Assembly: GCF_016901135.1 (NCBI RefSeq)
Contig: NZ_JAFEVL010000061.1
Location: 1-64,000, forward strand
DNA length: 64,000 nt
Origin: Martinezella lusitana
GTDB taxonomy: Bacteria; Pseudomonadota; Alphaproteobacteria; Rhizobiales; Rhizobiaceae
Direction of reading: 5' to 3'
In this document: positions 24,770 to 33,391 of the stretch, one piece after another
How the letters are laid out: each line of letters starts with the position of its first letter
Numbering within the stretch: position 1 is the stretch's first letter
Made by a program: the position numbers and the translations under genes
Notes under the pieces: generated by a model
What the model saw: only the letters and a program-made list of their open reading frames with translations
Database searches by the model: none
Told to the model about the DNA's origin: nothing

Positions 24770-27331
24770 TCAGCTGCGCGGCTTAAGGTTCTCTGCATCG
24801 TAGAGCGGCTTATAGCCGACGCTGGCGACTTCCACCGGGTAGGTCTCGCCGAAATATTCGACCTTCAGCTTGCGGCCTTCCTGGGCGTAGGACCAAGGCA
24901 GGTAGGCGAGCGCGATGTTCTTGCCGATGGTCGGGCCATAGGCGATCGACGTCGTGAAGGAACGGCGGCCGAGTTCGTCGACAAGCGTTTCGCCGGTTTC
25001 GGGGTCCATGACCGGCAGGATGCCGACCGGATAGCGCGCCACACGCTTTGAGTCGGTATTGTCGGTCACGACGAGCGTGCAGAGCATGGCCGGCTGATGA
25101 TCGCGGGCGCGATATTCGAGATGCTTGGCCTTGCCGCGGAAATCGGCGTCCTTGACCTTCGGGCGGGCGAGGTCGGCTTCGAGAAGATTATACTCCGTCA
25201 GCAGGTCGGCATTCTGCAGGCGCAAGCTCTTTTCCATGCGGCGGCTGTTGGCATAGGTTTCGACGCCGACGGCGATGGCGCCCGTCGAGCGCAGCGCGTC
25301 CCATACAGCCAAGGCGTCGTCATAGGCCATGTGCAATTCCCAGCCCTGTTCGCCGACATAGGAAATGCGGAACGCGGTGACGTTCTTGCCGGCGATGCGG
25401 ATCTGCTTGATCGCGGCGAAGGGGAAATTTTCCTGCGACAGGATTTCCGGCTCCTCGACGACCTTCTGCAGGTTCGTGCGGGCGTTCGGTCCCCAGATGC
25501 CGATCGTGACATAGCGTTCGGTGACATCGGTGATGGTGAGGTCGAAACCCTTGTCTTCAGCGACACGGCGCATGTAGTGGAAATCACGCGGGCCGGCATC
25601 GGCGCCGTCGATGAGGCGGCAGCGGTCGGCCATGCGGATCACGGTGAAGTCGGCCCGCACCATGCCCTCGTCGTCGAGGAAGTGGGTGTAGATGCCCTTG
25701 CCGATATTGGCATCGCCGCCGATTCGGGCGGCGCAGAGCCATTCCAGCAGCTCGACATGATCGGGGCCTTCGATATCGTACATGGCGAAGTGCGAGAGGT
25801 TGATGATGCCGCAGTCTTCGCTCAGCGCCAGGTGCTCGGCGTTTGAGACGCGCCAGAAATGGCGGTTGTCCCATTCGTTTGCACGCACAGGGATACGATC
25901 GCCGTATTTTTCGAGCAGGTGCTCGTTGGCGGCATAGCCATGGGCGCGCTCCCAGCCGCCAAGCTCCATGAAATAGCCGCCGAGTTCCTTCTCGCGCTCC
26001 CAGAAGGGCGAGCGGCGGACACTTCGGCCAGTCGCATAGGGCTCGCGGGGATGGACGGCCGGATTGTAGATCTTCTGTGCCGCCTCGGTGCAGCGGCCTT
26101 CGATGAATTTTTCTTCCAGCATGTGCGGGTAGAAGCGGGAATAGTCGATCTTGTTATGGTCGATCGGCGTGCGGCCGTCGGTCATCCAGTCGGCGACGAG
26201 CTTGCCGAAGCCGGGACCGTCCTTCACCCAGATGGCGACGCAATACCACAAGCCTCTGACCTTCTGGCTTTCGCCCACGGAAGGGCCGCCATCGGTCGTC
26301 ACCTGCAGCAGGCCGTTGAAGGAATGACCTTCGTTGTAGCCAAGCTCGCCGAGGATCGGCGTCAGCTCCATGGCGCGTTCCAGCGGCTCGATGATCTGTT
26401 CCATGTCGAGATCGCGCTGCGAGGGCGAAAGACGGGCTTCATGCTTCTCGAGGAGATCGCGCGGATGGCAGAGGCGCGGGTTCTTCTCTTCGTAATAGCC
26501 CCATTCGATCTGGCCGCCTTCGGCAGTCTTCGGGTCGCCGGTGTCGCGCATATAGGCGGAGTTGCCCTGGTCGCGCATCAGCGGAAAGCCGATTTCCTTG
26601 CCCGTGTTGGCAAATTCATTGTACGGGCCGAAGAAGGTCAGCGGATGGTCGACGGGCATGACCGGCAGGTCCTCGCCGACCATTTCGGCGATCAGTCGGC
26701 CCCAGAGGCCGGCGCAGACGATCACGTATTCCGCCTCGATCGTGCCGCGATGGGTGACGACGCCGGTGATGCGGCCGTCCTTGACGATGAGCGACTGGGC
26801 AGGCGTATTGGCGAAGGAGAGGAGCTTGCCGCTCTTTTCGCCCTGATCGATCAGCTTGCCGGCAACCGTCTGCGAGCGCGGGATGACGAGGCCGGCATCC
26901 GGATCCCACAGGCCGCCCTGCACCATGCTTTCCTCGATCAGCGGGAACTTCTCCTTGATCTCGGCGGGCTCGATCAGACGGGCGCGTGTGCCGAAGGCCT
27001 TGCCCGAGGTGACCTTGCGCTCGATTTCCGCCATGCGGTCGTCATCGCCGACGCGTGCGACTTCCAAGCCGCCGACGCGCGCATAATGGCCGAGCTTATC
27101 GTAGAAATCGATGGAATAGAGGGTCGTCCAGCAGGAGAGGAAGTCGTGGCTGGTCGTGTAGCAGAAGTCGGAGGCGTGTGCCGTCGAGCCGATATCTGTG
27201 GGTATACCTGATTTGTCGATGCCGACAATATCGTCCCAGCCGCGCTCGATCAGATGATGAGCGATCGATGCGCCGACGATACCGCCGAGCCCGATGATGA
27301 CGACCTTCGCCTTTTGAGGAAATACTGCCAT
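24770..27331 (-). CDS. FAD-dependent oxidoreductase/GcvT fusion (dimethylglycine or sarcosine dehydrogenase-like)
   Basis: The product is 853 aa. Residues 8-400 are a DAO-type FAD domain with GLGGIVGASIAHHL near the N-terminus and an early HASDF segment where flavin is often attached. The middle section (about 400-470) is the linker domain of this family, and residues 480-840 are the tetrahydrofolate-binding GcvT barrel (INLSHFAMYDIEGP, YVGEQGWELHM, RRMEKSLRL). Such enzymes oxidatively demethylate N-methylated glycines and pass the one-carbon unit to folate. The gene is monocistronic with its own terminator. Which methylated amine it uses cannot be read from sequence. Confidence 0.85.
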   Translation of the reverse strand: MAVFPQKAKVVIIGLGGIVGASIAHHLIERGWDDIVGIDKSGIPTDIGSTAHASDFCYTTSHDFLSCWTTLYSIDFYDKLGHYARVGGLEVARVGDDDRMAEIERKVTSGKAFGTRARLIEPAEIKEKFPLIEESMVQGGLWDPDAGLVIPRSQTVAGKLIDQGEKSGKLLSFANTPAQSLIVKDGRITGVVTHRGTIEAEYVIVCAGLWGRLIAEMVGEDLPVMPVDHPLTFFGPYNEFANTGKEIGFPLMRDQGNSAYMRDTGDPKTAEGGQIEWGYYEEKNPRLCHPRDLLEKHEARLSPSQRDLDMEQIIEPLERAMELTPILGELGYNEGHSFNGLLQVTTDGGPSVGESQKVRGLWYCVAIWVKDGPGFGKLVADWMTDGRTPIDHNKIDYSRFYPHMLEEKFIEGRCTEAAQKIYNPAVHPREPYATGRSVRRSPFWEREKELGGYFMELGGWERAHGYAANEHLLEKYGDRIPVRANEWDNRHFWRVSNAEHLALSEDCGIINLSHFAMYDIEGPDHVELLEWLCAARIGGDANIGKGIYTHFLDDEGMVRADFTVIRMADRCRLIDGADAGPRDFHYMRRVAEDKGFDLTITDVTERYVTIGIWGPNARTNLQKVVEEPEILSQENFPFAAIKQIRIAGKNVTAFRISYVGEQGWELHMAYDDALAVWDALRSTGAIAVGVETYANSRRMEKSLRLQNADLLTEYNLLEADLARPKVKDADFRGKAKHLEYRARDHQPAMLCTLVVTDNTDSKRVARYPVGILPVMDPETGETLVDELGRRSFTTSIAYGPTIGKNIALAYLPWSYAQEGRKLKVEYFGETYPVEVASVGYKPLYDAENLKPRS

Positions 27332-27519
27332 TGCGTGCGACCCTGATTGATACTGAAAACGGATTTTATGATGTGCGCGGCGGCGACCAGAGCCTGTCTA
27401 CGACATATTCAAGATGCTTGCACGACGACCACGATGCCGTTCGGCTTGGGAAGCGGGGGATTTCGTTGTCATGACCATGGCCGATCATGTCGCAAAGGCG
27501 ACGGCATGCTTCCACTGCA

Positions 27520-28410
27520 CTATTGCGGGATGGATTGCATCATGATCTCACGGCGCAAAATCGGGCCTTCGTCGCCGAAATAGGTCGTCAGCAGCTTTGG
27601 GAAATCATCCGATTGGTAGACGTCCGTCAGGGTCTGATCCACGAGCAGGCGAAAGGCTGAGTCATCCTGCTTGAGTGCGATTCCGTAGGGTTCGTGCGTG
27701 AACAGGCGATTGCCGATTGCGAGCGCCGAAGGATTGCGGGCATGCGATGCAAGATCGAAGAGCAGCGCGCGATCGGCGAAATAGGCATCGATCTTGTGGC
27801 CTTCGAGAGCGGCGAGGCCATCCTGATGCGTGGCAAAATCGGCAATCCGCGTTTTTGGCACGTCGGAGCCCAGCGCTTCGCGCAGCGTCGCGCCCGTCGT
27901 CGTGTCGGAACGGACGCCGATCGTGCTTGTCGCCGGCGCTTGCTTGCTGGAGGCGAGCGTCGGACGCTTGTCGAGGAAGAGCATCATCAGATAGTCGGGC
28001 GAATCCTTGCGCAATAGGGCGCTCGCCCCCGTCAGGAAGATCGGCTGCGAGAAATCGACATTTTGACGCCTGCCGAGATTGATGGTGAGGGCGCCGCAGA
28101 GAAGGTCGACCCGGCCGTCCTTCACCGCATTGAAGCCATCGGCCAGGGTGGTTTCGACGTAATCGCGCTTCAGGTTGGCGACCTTGCGCCCGACCGCGTC
28201 GGCGATTTTGCCGCAGAGGTCAACGGCGTATCCCGTGGGACTGCCATCCTTTTTCTTGGAGGAAAAAGGCGCCTCGTCATTGATGTAGCCGATGCGAAGC
28301 GTGCCTTTTTGCGCGACAAGATCGAGTGTTTGCGCGGCTGCTGCCGCATAGGCAGAGATGCCGAGGGCAACGCCTGCGACAATCCATCGTCTCATGCAAT
28401 TCGCCGGCAT
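27520..28410 (-). CDS. Amino-acid ABC transporter solute-binding protein (family 3), orphan
   Basis: The product is 296 aa with a Sec signal peptide at residues 1-26 (MRRWIVAGVALGISAYAAAAAQ). The mature part is a family-3 binding fold of the GltI/glutamate type: GTLRIGYINDEAPFSSKK, GYAVDLCGKIADAV, DGRVDLLCGALTIN, FLTGASALLRKDS, YFADRALLFDL, PYGIALKQDD. It should bind a polar amino acid in the periplasm. No permease or ATPase gene is nearby, so it either works with an importer encoded elsewhere or is a sensor component. Start ATG 28410 follows GGAGATCAGGACC. Confidence 0.85.
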   Translation of the reverse strand: MPANCMRRWIVAGVALGISAYAAAAAQTLDLVAQKGTLRIGYINDEAPFSSKKKDGSPTGYAVDLCGKIADAVGRKVANLKRDYVETTLADGFNAVKDGRVDLLCGALTINLGRRQNVDFSQPIFLTGASALLRKDSPDYLMMLFLDKRPTLASSKQAPATSTIGVRSDTTTGATLREALGSDVPKTRIADFATHQDGLAALEGHKIDAYFADRALLFDLASHARNPSALAIGNRLFTHEPYGIALKQDDSAFRLLVDQTLTDVYQSDDFPKLLTTYFGDEGPILRREIMMQSIPQ

Positions 28411-28557
28411 GGTCCTGATCTCCGAAAGAATGGTGGCGATCGCAAAGGCTTACCTCAGATTATGGTCTGACGGACGTTTGTCAACGATGGATTGTCTCCG
28501 GCACTTTTCCGGTCGAATAAGGGTGGTGGACGCACCCTTGTTTGCAAAGCCCGGCCT

Positions 28558-29421
28558 CTATCGAGACAAGTCGTGACGGTCGGCCCAACCGGAAATGGCA
28601 GCGGCAATCGCCTCTGGCTGGTCTTCGGGTGCGATGTGCCTGGCCGGACCGCAATTTTCGACCTCCAGATTGGCCACATTCGCACGACACCAGGCTGTCA
28701 TTGCCTCGCCGATCAGCAGGGTTTCCGCCGGGCCGTCGAAGGTCAGCAGCAGCTTCGGGATATCTGTGCTTTCCGCTAGCCAGACATCATAGGCTTCGAT
28801 CCGTGCGACGACATCGGCCGGCTTGCCTTCGATCGGCATCGCGCGCGGCCAGGCAAGCAAAGGCCGTCGGCTTTCGCGCGTCGGGTAGGGTGCACGGTAG
28901 ACGGCGTGGTCTTCCGCGCTCAGACCGTTGAGAACGGTGGCCTTCAGCGCCTGCTCGATGAAGAAATTCTCGTCCAGAACCTTCGTTTCGCCCGTACCCG
29001 GCGAGCGCAGCGCTTCATAGCGGGGGCGTGCGTTCGGGAGATCGTCCCAGGTCATTGGCCTCATGATTGTTTCCATGAAGGCGATGCCGCGCACGCGTTC
29101 CGAATGGCGGGCAGCCCAATCGAAGGCGAGGGCGCCGCCCCAGTCATGGCCGACCAGCACGACGCCGTCGAGCGCCAGCGCCTCGAACCAGGCGTCGAGA
29201 TAGCGGGCATGATCGTCAAAACTGTAAGCAATGTCAGGCTTGCCGGAGCGGCCCATGCCGATGAGATCGGGCGCAAGGCGGCGGGTGGGTGTGGCAACGC
29301 GGGGTGAGATATGCCGCCAGAGATGGGATGAGGTGGGATTGCCATGCAGAAATACGAAAGGCGTTCCCGTTGCTGCATCCTCGTAGAAGATCGTCGAGTC
29401 CAGCACGTTGAGCACGGGCAT
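28558..29421 (-). CDS. Haloalkane dehalogenase-like alpha/beta hydrolase
   Basis: The product is 287 aa, the usual length. The nucleophile Asp93 is followed by Trp94 in GHDWGG; Glu117 (METIMRP) and His262 (ARHIAPED) complete the Asp-His-Glu triad of the HLD-II group. Asn28 in HGNPTSS and Trp94 are the halide-stabilising residues. These features favour a true dehalogenase over an epoxide hydrolase. The enzyme would hydrolyse haloalkanes to alcohols in the cytosol; natural substrate unknown. It is divergent from a MarR regulator across a 77-base gap with repeated GGTACC-containing elements, so MarR probably controls it. Confidence 0.85.
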   Translation of the reverse strand: MPVLNVLDSTIFYEDAATGTPFVFLHGNPTSSHLWRHISPRVATPTRRLAPDLIGMGRSGKPDIAYSFDDHARYLDAWFEALALDGVVLVGHDWGGALAFDWAARHSERVRGIAFMETIMRPMTWDDLPNARPRYEALRSPGTGETKVLDENFFIEQALKATVLNGLSAEDHAVYRAPYPTRESRRPLLAWPRAMPIEGKPADVVARIEAYDVWLAESTDIPKLLLTFDGPAETLLIGEAMTAWCRANVANLEVENCGPARHIAPEDQPEAIAAAISGWADRHDLSR

Positions 29422-29452
29422 GTGGGGTATCCTCTCTCGAAAGGAAATGGTA

Positions 29453-29494
29453 AGGTACCTGTCTATCTATCATAATAGTCAGGTACCTGTCTAT
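29453..29494. promoter_or_regulatory. Two 14-bp direct repeats in the MarR/dehalogenase intergenic region
   Basis: AGGTACCTGTCTAT occurs at 29453-29466 and 29481-29494, start-to-start 28 bases. Each copy contains the palindrome AGGTACCT (CAGGTACCTG in the second). They fill most of the 77 bases between the divergent starts, and the second ends 4 bases before the MarR ATG. Binding of the MarR protein to both is the natural inference. Confidence 0.6.
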
Positions 29495-29498
29495 ATCC

Positions 29499-29981
29499 AT
29501 GGAAAATCGTGTTCCTACCCGTCTGTCCTTGGGTCTGCTGCTGCGGCTCGTGCACCAGCATTGGACACAGGATGTCGAAGCCGCACTTGAAGAAGCCGGC
29601 TTCGGCGATATCCGCCCGCCGCATGCCAATGTCTTCACTTTCGCCCGTCCGGAGGGAATTCAGGTGAGCGAACTCACAAGGCTCGCCCATGTCCGCAAGC
29701 AGACGATGACGCAGGCGGTGGAAGAGCTCGAGCGACTGGGTTATGTCGAGCGCCGGCCGGACCCCAACGACCGGCGTGCGCGGCTGGTTTTCCTCACCGA
29801 GCGCGGCAAGGGCGTACGGCCGGTCGCGATGGCAACCGGCCGGCTGGTGGACCAGCGTTGGTCAGATATGGCCGGTTCGCAAGAGATCGAGGGGATCAAG
29901 CAAGCTTTGCAGGCCTTGCTTGAAAAGCTGCGCAGCGGCGACGGAAATGCCGCCGAGCCGATCGACGGGGCCGGCACCTAA
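29499..29981 (+). CDS. MarR-family transcriptional regulator
   Basis: The product is 160 aa. The winged helix-turn-helix is at about residues 48-100 (IQVSELTRLAHVRKQTMTQAVEELERLGYVERRPDPNDRRARLVFLTERG), with dimerisation helices at both ends. There is no Shine-Dalgarno sequence before ATG 29499; the direct repeat ends four bases upstream, so the message may be leaderless or the start may be further in. It is divergent from the dehalogenase gene, the likely target besides itself. Confidence 0.85.
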   Translation: MENRVPTRLSLGLLLRLVHQHWTQDVEAALEEAGFGDIRPPHANVFTFARPEGIQVSELTRLAHVRKQTMTQAVEELERLGYVERRPDPNDRRARLVFLTERGKGVRPVAMATGRLVDQRWSDMAGSQEIEGIKQALQALLEKLRSGDGNAAEPIDGAGT

Positions 29982-30091
29982 GCCGCTGCTGCCATCGTGC
30001 ATGGTCGATTCGATATCACGAAGAGTTTCGTTACCCCGCTGCGAATTCTGGCCTATCTGTTTTGCACGGTCGTCAACCCATAGGAACGCTG

Positions 30092-30796
30092 ATGCAGGAG
30101 AGAAATTTGATACGACAGGCAAGTGGCGCGATGCGCAAAGCGGGCTTTGCTTTCGGCGCCGGTTTTGCAGTGCTTTGCGCGGTCGTCAGCCCCGTGATTA
30201 CCTCGCCGGCGGCGGCGCAGACGATCATCGACGACTGGAACAAGGTGAAGGTGCCGGCACCGCCGCAATTGAAGCCGGTCACGGTCGATCTGAAGACGAC
30301 CGCATTGCTGATCCTCGATTTCAACGGCGCGCAGGACCCGACCAAGGGGCCGTGCAACAAGAACACCAAGCCGCGCTGCCTGGCCTCCGTGCCGAAAGTC
30401 AAAACCCTGCTTGACCAGGCACGCGCGAAGGAGATGCTTGTCGTCTTCAGCCTGGCTGGCGCCGGCGAGCCGCAGGATATCGCCACGGCTCTGGCGCCGC
30501 TGGCAAGCGAGCCGATCGTCAAGTCCGGTGCCGACAAGTTCATCGGTACCAATCTCCGCAGCATCCTGGCCGACAAGGGCATCAAGACCGTCATCGTGAC
30601 CGGCACGGCCTCGGAAGGCGCGGTGCTCGATACCGCGACGGATGCCGCGCTGAACGGCATGAACATCATCCTGCCCGTCGACGGCATGTCGTCCACCGAG
30701 CTCTATGGCGAGCAGTATGTGGCCTGGCATATGGTCAACGCACCGGGTGTCTCCCAGAAGACGACGCTGACCCGCATTGACATGATCAAGTTCTGA
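30092..30796 (+). CDS. Exported isochorismatase-family protein lacking the catalytic cysteine
   Basis: The product is 234 aa from ATG 30092 (GGAAC upstream); a TTG at 30107 is possible. Residues 14-43 look like a signal peptide with AAAQ cleavage. The fold is the isochorismatase/cysteine-hydrolase type: Asp76 in ALLILDFN and Lys149 in GADKF occupy catalytic positions, but the expected cysteine is Ala177 (TGTASEGAVLDTA). Amidase activity of the usual kind is therefore unlikely; isochorismatases proper also lack this cysteine, so vinyl-ether hydrolysis or a non-catalytic role remains open. It follows MarR after 110 bases and may be a separate unit. Confidence 0.7.
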   Translation: MQERNLIRQASGAMRKAGFAFGAGFAVLCAVVSPVITSPAAAQTIIDDWNKVKVPAPPQLKPVTVDLKTTALLILDFNGAQDPTKGPCNKNTKPRCLASVPKVKTLLDQARAKEMLVVFSLAGAGEPQDIATALAPLASEPIVKSGADKFIGTNLRSILADKGIKTVIVTGTASEGAVLDTATDAALNGMNIILPVDGMSSTELYGEQYVAWHMVNAPGVSQKTTLTRIDMIKF

Positions 30797-30817
30797 TCCG
30801 GTAGCGGCTCGATGGAA

Positions 30818-30848
30818 ACATCCCGCTTCCATTGCGATAGCGGGATGT
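30818..30848. terminator. Inverted repeat between convergent genes
   Basis: ACATCCCGCT and AGCGGGATGT are perfect 10-base arms around an 11-base loop, placed between the convergent stops at 30796 and 30863. T-tracts are short (TTTCC on the minus strand), so termination strength is uncertain. Confidence 0.45.
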
Positions 30849-30862
30849 CAGTGCGGCTTTAG

Positions 30863-31597
30863 CTAAGCCAGCGCTTCGTCGAACAGGTTCAGAAGGCGCT
30901 TCCAGTGCCTTTTGGCGCCGGTCTCGTCGTAAACGCCATGGTGGTCGGGCACGGTCCATCCATGCGCCATGCCGACATAGTTTTCGATGATGTGGTCGAC
31001 GCCGCCGGTGCGCAGCGCCTCGGCAAGGCGGGCGGATTGCTCGGGCGGAAAGCTGTTGTCGACGCCGGCAACGCCGACATAGACTCGCGCCTTGATATCG
31101 GCTGCAAGGCGGTGCGGGCTGTCTTCCGCGTCGCTGGCGAGATTGCCGCCGTGGAAGCTGGCTGCCGCCGCGATGCGGTCGGGATAGGTCGCAGCAGCGG
31201 TCAGCGCGCGGCCCCCGCCCATGCAGTATCCGACCGTGCCGACCGGGCCGACGGCTCCGGCAGCTGACAGGGCATCGAGGAAGGCGGCGCTGTCGTGCTT
31301 GGTCATTTCCTGCGTCGTTCCGCGCAGCATGGTCATAATCGTTTCACGAGATGCCGGGTTGCCGAAGGCACTGCCGTCGAAGGGGCCATAAGCGCCGAAG
31401 CGGTAGAAGAGATCGGGAAGCAGCACCATGTGGCCAGCATCGGCGAGCCGCTGTGCCATGCCGTCAAGGGAATCGCGCGGACCCATGGCATCCATGTAGA
31501 AGATCACGCCGTGTTCGGCCGGAGCGCCATTGTCGGGGCGGAAGAGAGCGGCTTTGGCGACCCCGTCGGCCGTCTTGATGTCGATGTCTTGTTTCAT
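30863..31597 (-). CDS. Dienelactone hydrolase-family protein
   Basis: The product is 244 aa from ATG 31597 with AAGGGA 7 bases upstream; a longer frame to 31660 lacks one. The alpha/beta hydrolase triad of this family is present: Cys125 in GYCMGG, Asp180 in GVDNSFPP and His212 in MAHGW. The N-terminus has VIFYMDAMGPRDSLDGMA, typical of the group. The protein is cytosolic and would open lactone or ester bonds, for example in aromatic-acid catabolism, but no chlorocatechol genes are nearby. It faces the isochorismatase-like gene across a shared inverted repeat and is divergent from the S10 peptidase gene. Confidence 0.85.
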   Translation of the reverse strand: MKQDIDIKTADGVAKAALFRPDNGAPAEHGVIFYMDAMGPRDSLDGMAQRLADAGHMVLLPDLFYRFGAYGPFDGSAFGNPASRETIMTMLRGTTQEMTKHDSAAFLDALSAAGAVGPVGTVGYCMGGGRALTAAATYPDRIAAAASFHGGNLASDAEDSPHRLAADIKARVYVGVAGVDNSFPPEQSARLAEALRTGGVDHIIENYVGMAHGWTVPDHHGVYDETGAKRHWKRLLNLFDEALA

Positions 31598-31813
31598 CGT
31601 CGTATCCCTTGCGATCCTTGTTGTCTGTTTATCTTCCCCGCGCGGCGGGCACTTTGGCAAATGGCCGACAGGTGCTCAATAGCATCCCTTGCCGAAAGTG
31701 ATGCGACTGGCCGATCGCCGATCAACATCTCTTGAGTTTCCGTGTTCGGCCGCCGTGACATAGTATCGCCGGCAACCGCGGCTATATGCCGGACCTTTGG
31801 AGGATAAGTTTTG

Positions 31814-33343
31814 ATGTCTTTTCGCCAGATGGTTCCGGGCCTGATACTGGCCTTCTCGTTGATATCAACGCCTGCCTTTGCCGCGCCGCCGGAGCAGGCT
31901 CGCGCTGAACCGGGCGGAGGCGGCGTCCTTTCGCTCCTGCCGCCCGATGCGGTGAGCGACCACGTGTTGAATGCCGACGGCAAGAGCATGGCCTATACGG
32001 CGACGGCCGGAACGCTCGATCTCTTCAGTCAGGACGGCCAGCGCAGTGCGGCGATTTTCTACACCGCCTATGTCGCGAAAAACCGTGATGCCGGCCGGCC
32101 TGTCACCTTCGTGTTCAACGGCGGGCCGGGTGCTGCGTCGGCATTCCTCAATCTCGGTCTGGTAGGCCCACGCATTCTCGATTTCGGCCCCGATGGCCGC
32201 GATGGCGCCAATGCCAAGCTGGTCGACAATCCGCAGAGCTGGCTCAATTTCACCGATCTTGTGCTGATCGATCCGATCGGCACTGGCTGGAGCCGAACGG
32301 TGAAGCCGGATGACCAGAACGAGTTCTACGGCGTGGAGAGCGATGCCGAAAGCCTTGCCAAGGCGATCGCCCTTTACGTCGCCCATAACGGTCGCGCCGC
32401 GTCGCCGAAGTATATTCTCGGGGAAAGCTATGGCGGGTTTCGTTCCGTCAAGGTCGCCAACAGCCTGCGCGAGGATCAGGGCATCCTGATCTCCGGCATC
32501 GTCATGCTTTCGCCCTTGCTCGAGGGCCGGCTGGTCTTTGGCGGTAGCGACGATGCGCTCGGTGCTGCCCTGGAGCTGCCCTCGCTGGCAGCCGCCCAGC
32601 TCGAGCGGCAAAATGCTTTCAGCGACAAGGCGGTTCAAGATGCCCAGGCTTTCGCTCTGAACGAATATCTGCCAGCTCTTGCCGGGCCGCCGCCCTCCGG
32701 CGATGCCGGCCGCGCCTTCTACGGCCGGGTGGCAAAACTAACCGGCATTCCCGAGGATATCGTTGCCAAGAACCAAGGTTTTCTCGGTAGCGTCTATCGG
32801 AAACATTCCGATGGTAGTGGCGGCGAGGTGGCGAGTGCCTACGATGCATCCTTCCTGGCGCCCGATCCTTATCCCCAATCGGAATCCGAACATGGCGGCG
32901 ACCCGATCCTCGACGGTTTCGTGCGAGCCTATGGCGGCGCGTTTTCCAGCTATGCGCGCGATGAGTTGGGCTTCCATACCGATATGACCTACACGCTGCT
33001 GTCGACATCGGTGAACAGGCAGTGGAAATGGGGCGGGCGAAACGACGGCGGCTCGCGCCTCAGCGCCGGCGTCACCGACGATCTCACGGAACTGCTGTCG
33101 CTGTCACCGTCCTTCCGCCTCATGGTGGGACAGGGCTACAGCGACCTCGTCATTCCCTTCGGCGTCAACAAATATGTGCTCGATCACATGCCACCGGCCT
33201 TTGCCGATCGCGTGGCGCTGAAACTCTACCGCGGCGGCCACATGTTCTACACCCGGCCGACATCGCGCGAGCAGTTCACCACGGATGCCAAGGCGTTCTT
33301 TACTACGCAGCCTCCGGCCGCGCCGGCGGTGAAGTCGAACTAA
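31814..33343 (+). CDS. Exported S10-family serine carboxypeptidase
   Basis: The product is 509 aa from ATG 31814 with GGAGGATAAG upstream. Residues 1-24 are a signal peptide ending in AFAA. The oxyanion region NGGPG (102-106), the nucleophile Ser205 in GESYGG, an Asp near GQGYSDLVIPF and a His in RGGHMFY mark peptidase family S10. It should remove C-terminal residues from peptides in the periplasm or outside. Secreted S10 enzymes are common in rhizobia as single genes, as here. The neighbours are not functionally linked. Confidence 0.88.
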   Translation: MSFRQMVPGLILAFSLISTPAFAAPPEQARAEPGGGGVLSLLPPDAVSDHVLNADGKSMAYTATAGTLDLFSQDGQRSAAIFYTAYVAKNRDAGRPVTFVFNGGPGAASAFLNLGLVGPRILDFGPDGRDGANAKLVDNPQSWLNFTDLVLIDPIGTGWSRTVKPDDQNEFYGVESDAESLAKAIALYVAHNGRAASPKYILGESYGGFRSVKVANSLREDQGILISGIVMLSPLLEGRLVFGGSDDALGAALELPSLAAAQLERQNAFSDKAVQDAQAFALNEYLPALAGPPPSGDAGRAFYGRVAKLTGIPEDIVAKNQGFLGSVYRKHSDGSGGEVASAYDASFLAPDPYPQSESEHGGDPILDGFVRAYGGAFSSYARDELGFHTDMTYTLLSTSVNRQWKWGGRNDGGSRLSAGVTDDLTELLSLSPSFRLMVGQGYSDLVIPFGVNKYVLDHMPPAFADRVALKLYRGGHMFYTRPTSREQFTTDAKAFFTTQPPAAPAVKSN

Positions 33344-33345
33344 AA

Positions 33346-33375
33346 CAATTCCAGGAAAAGTGTGCAGTGGTTCCG
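33346..33375. repeat. Copy of a short intergenic repeat (CAATTCCAGGAAAAGTG...)
   Basis: CAATTCCAGGAAAAGTGTGC followed by AGTGGTTCCG lies directly after the S10 stop. The complementary strand of 62562-62608, directly after the ddl stop, carries nearly the same sequence. Both sit at gene 3' ends. It resembles a family of dispersed palindromic repeats in rhizobia. Confidence 0.5.
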
Positions 33376-33391
33376 TGAACGCGTCACCAGT

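Noticed and set aside
25859..27211. 450-codon open frame antisense to the 853-aa FAD/GcvT gene
   Set aside because: Shadow of codon bias; the sense frame carries the full conserved protein.
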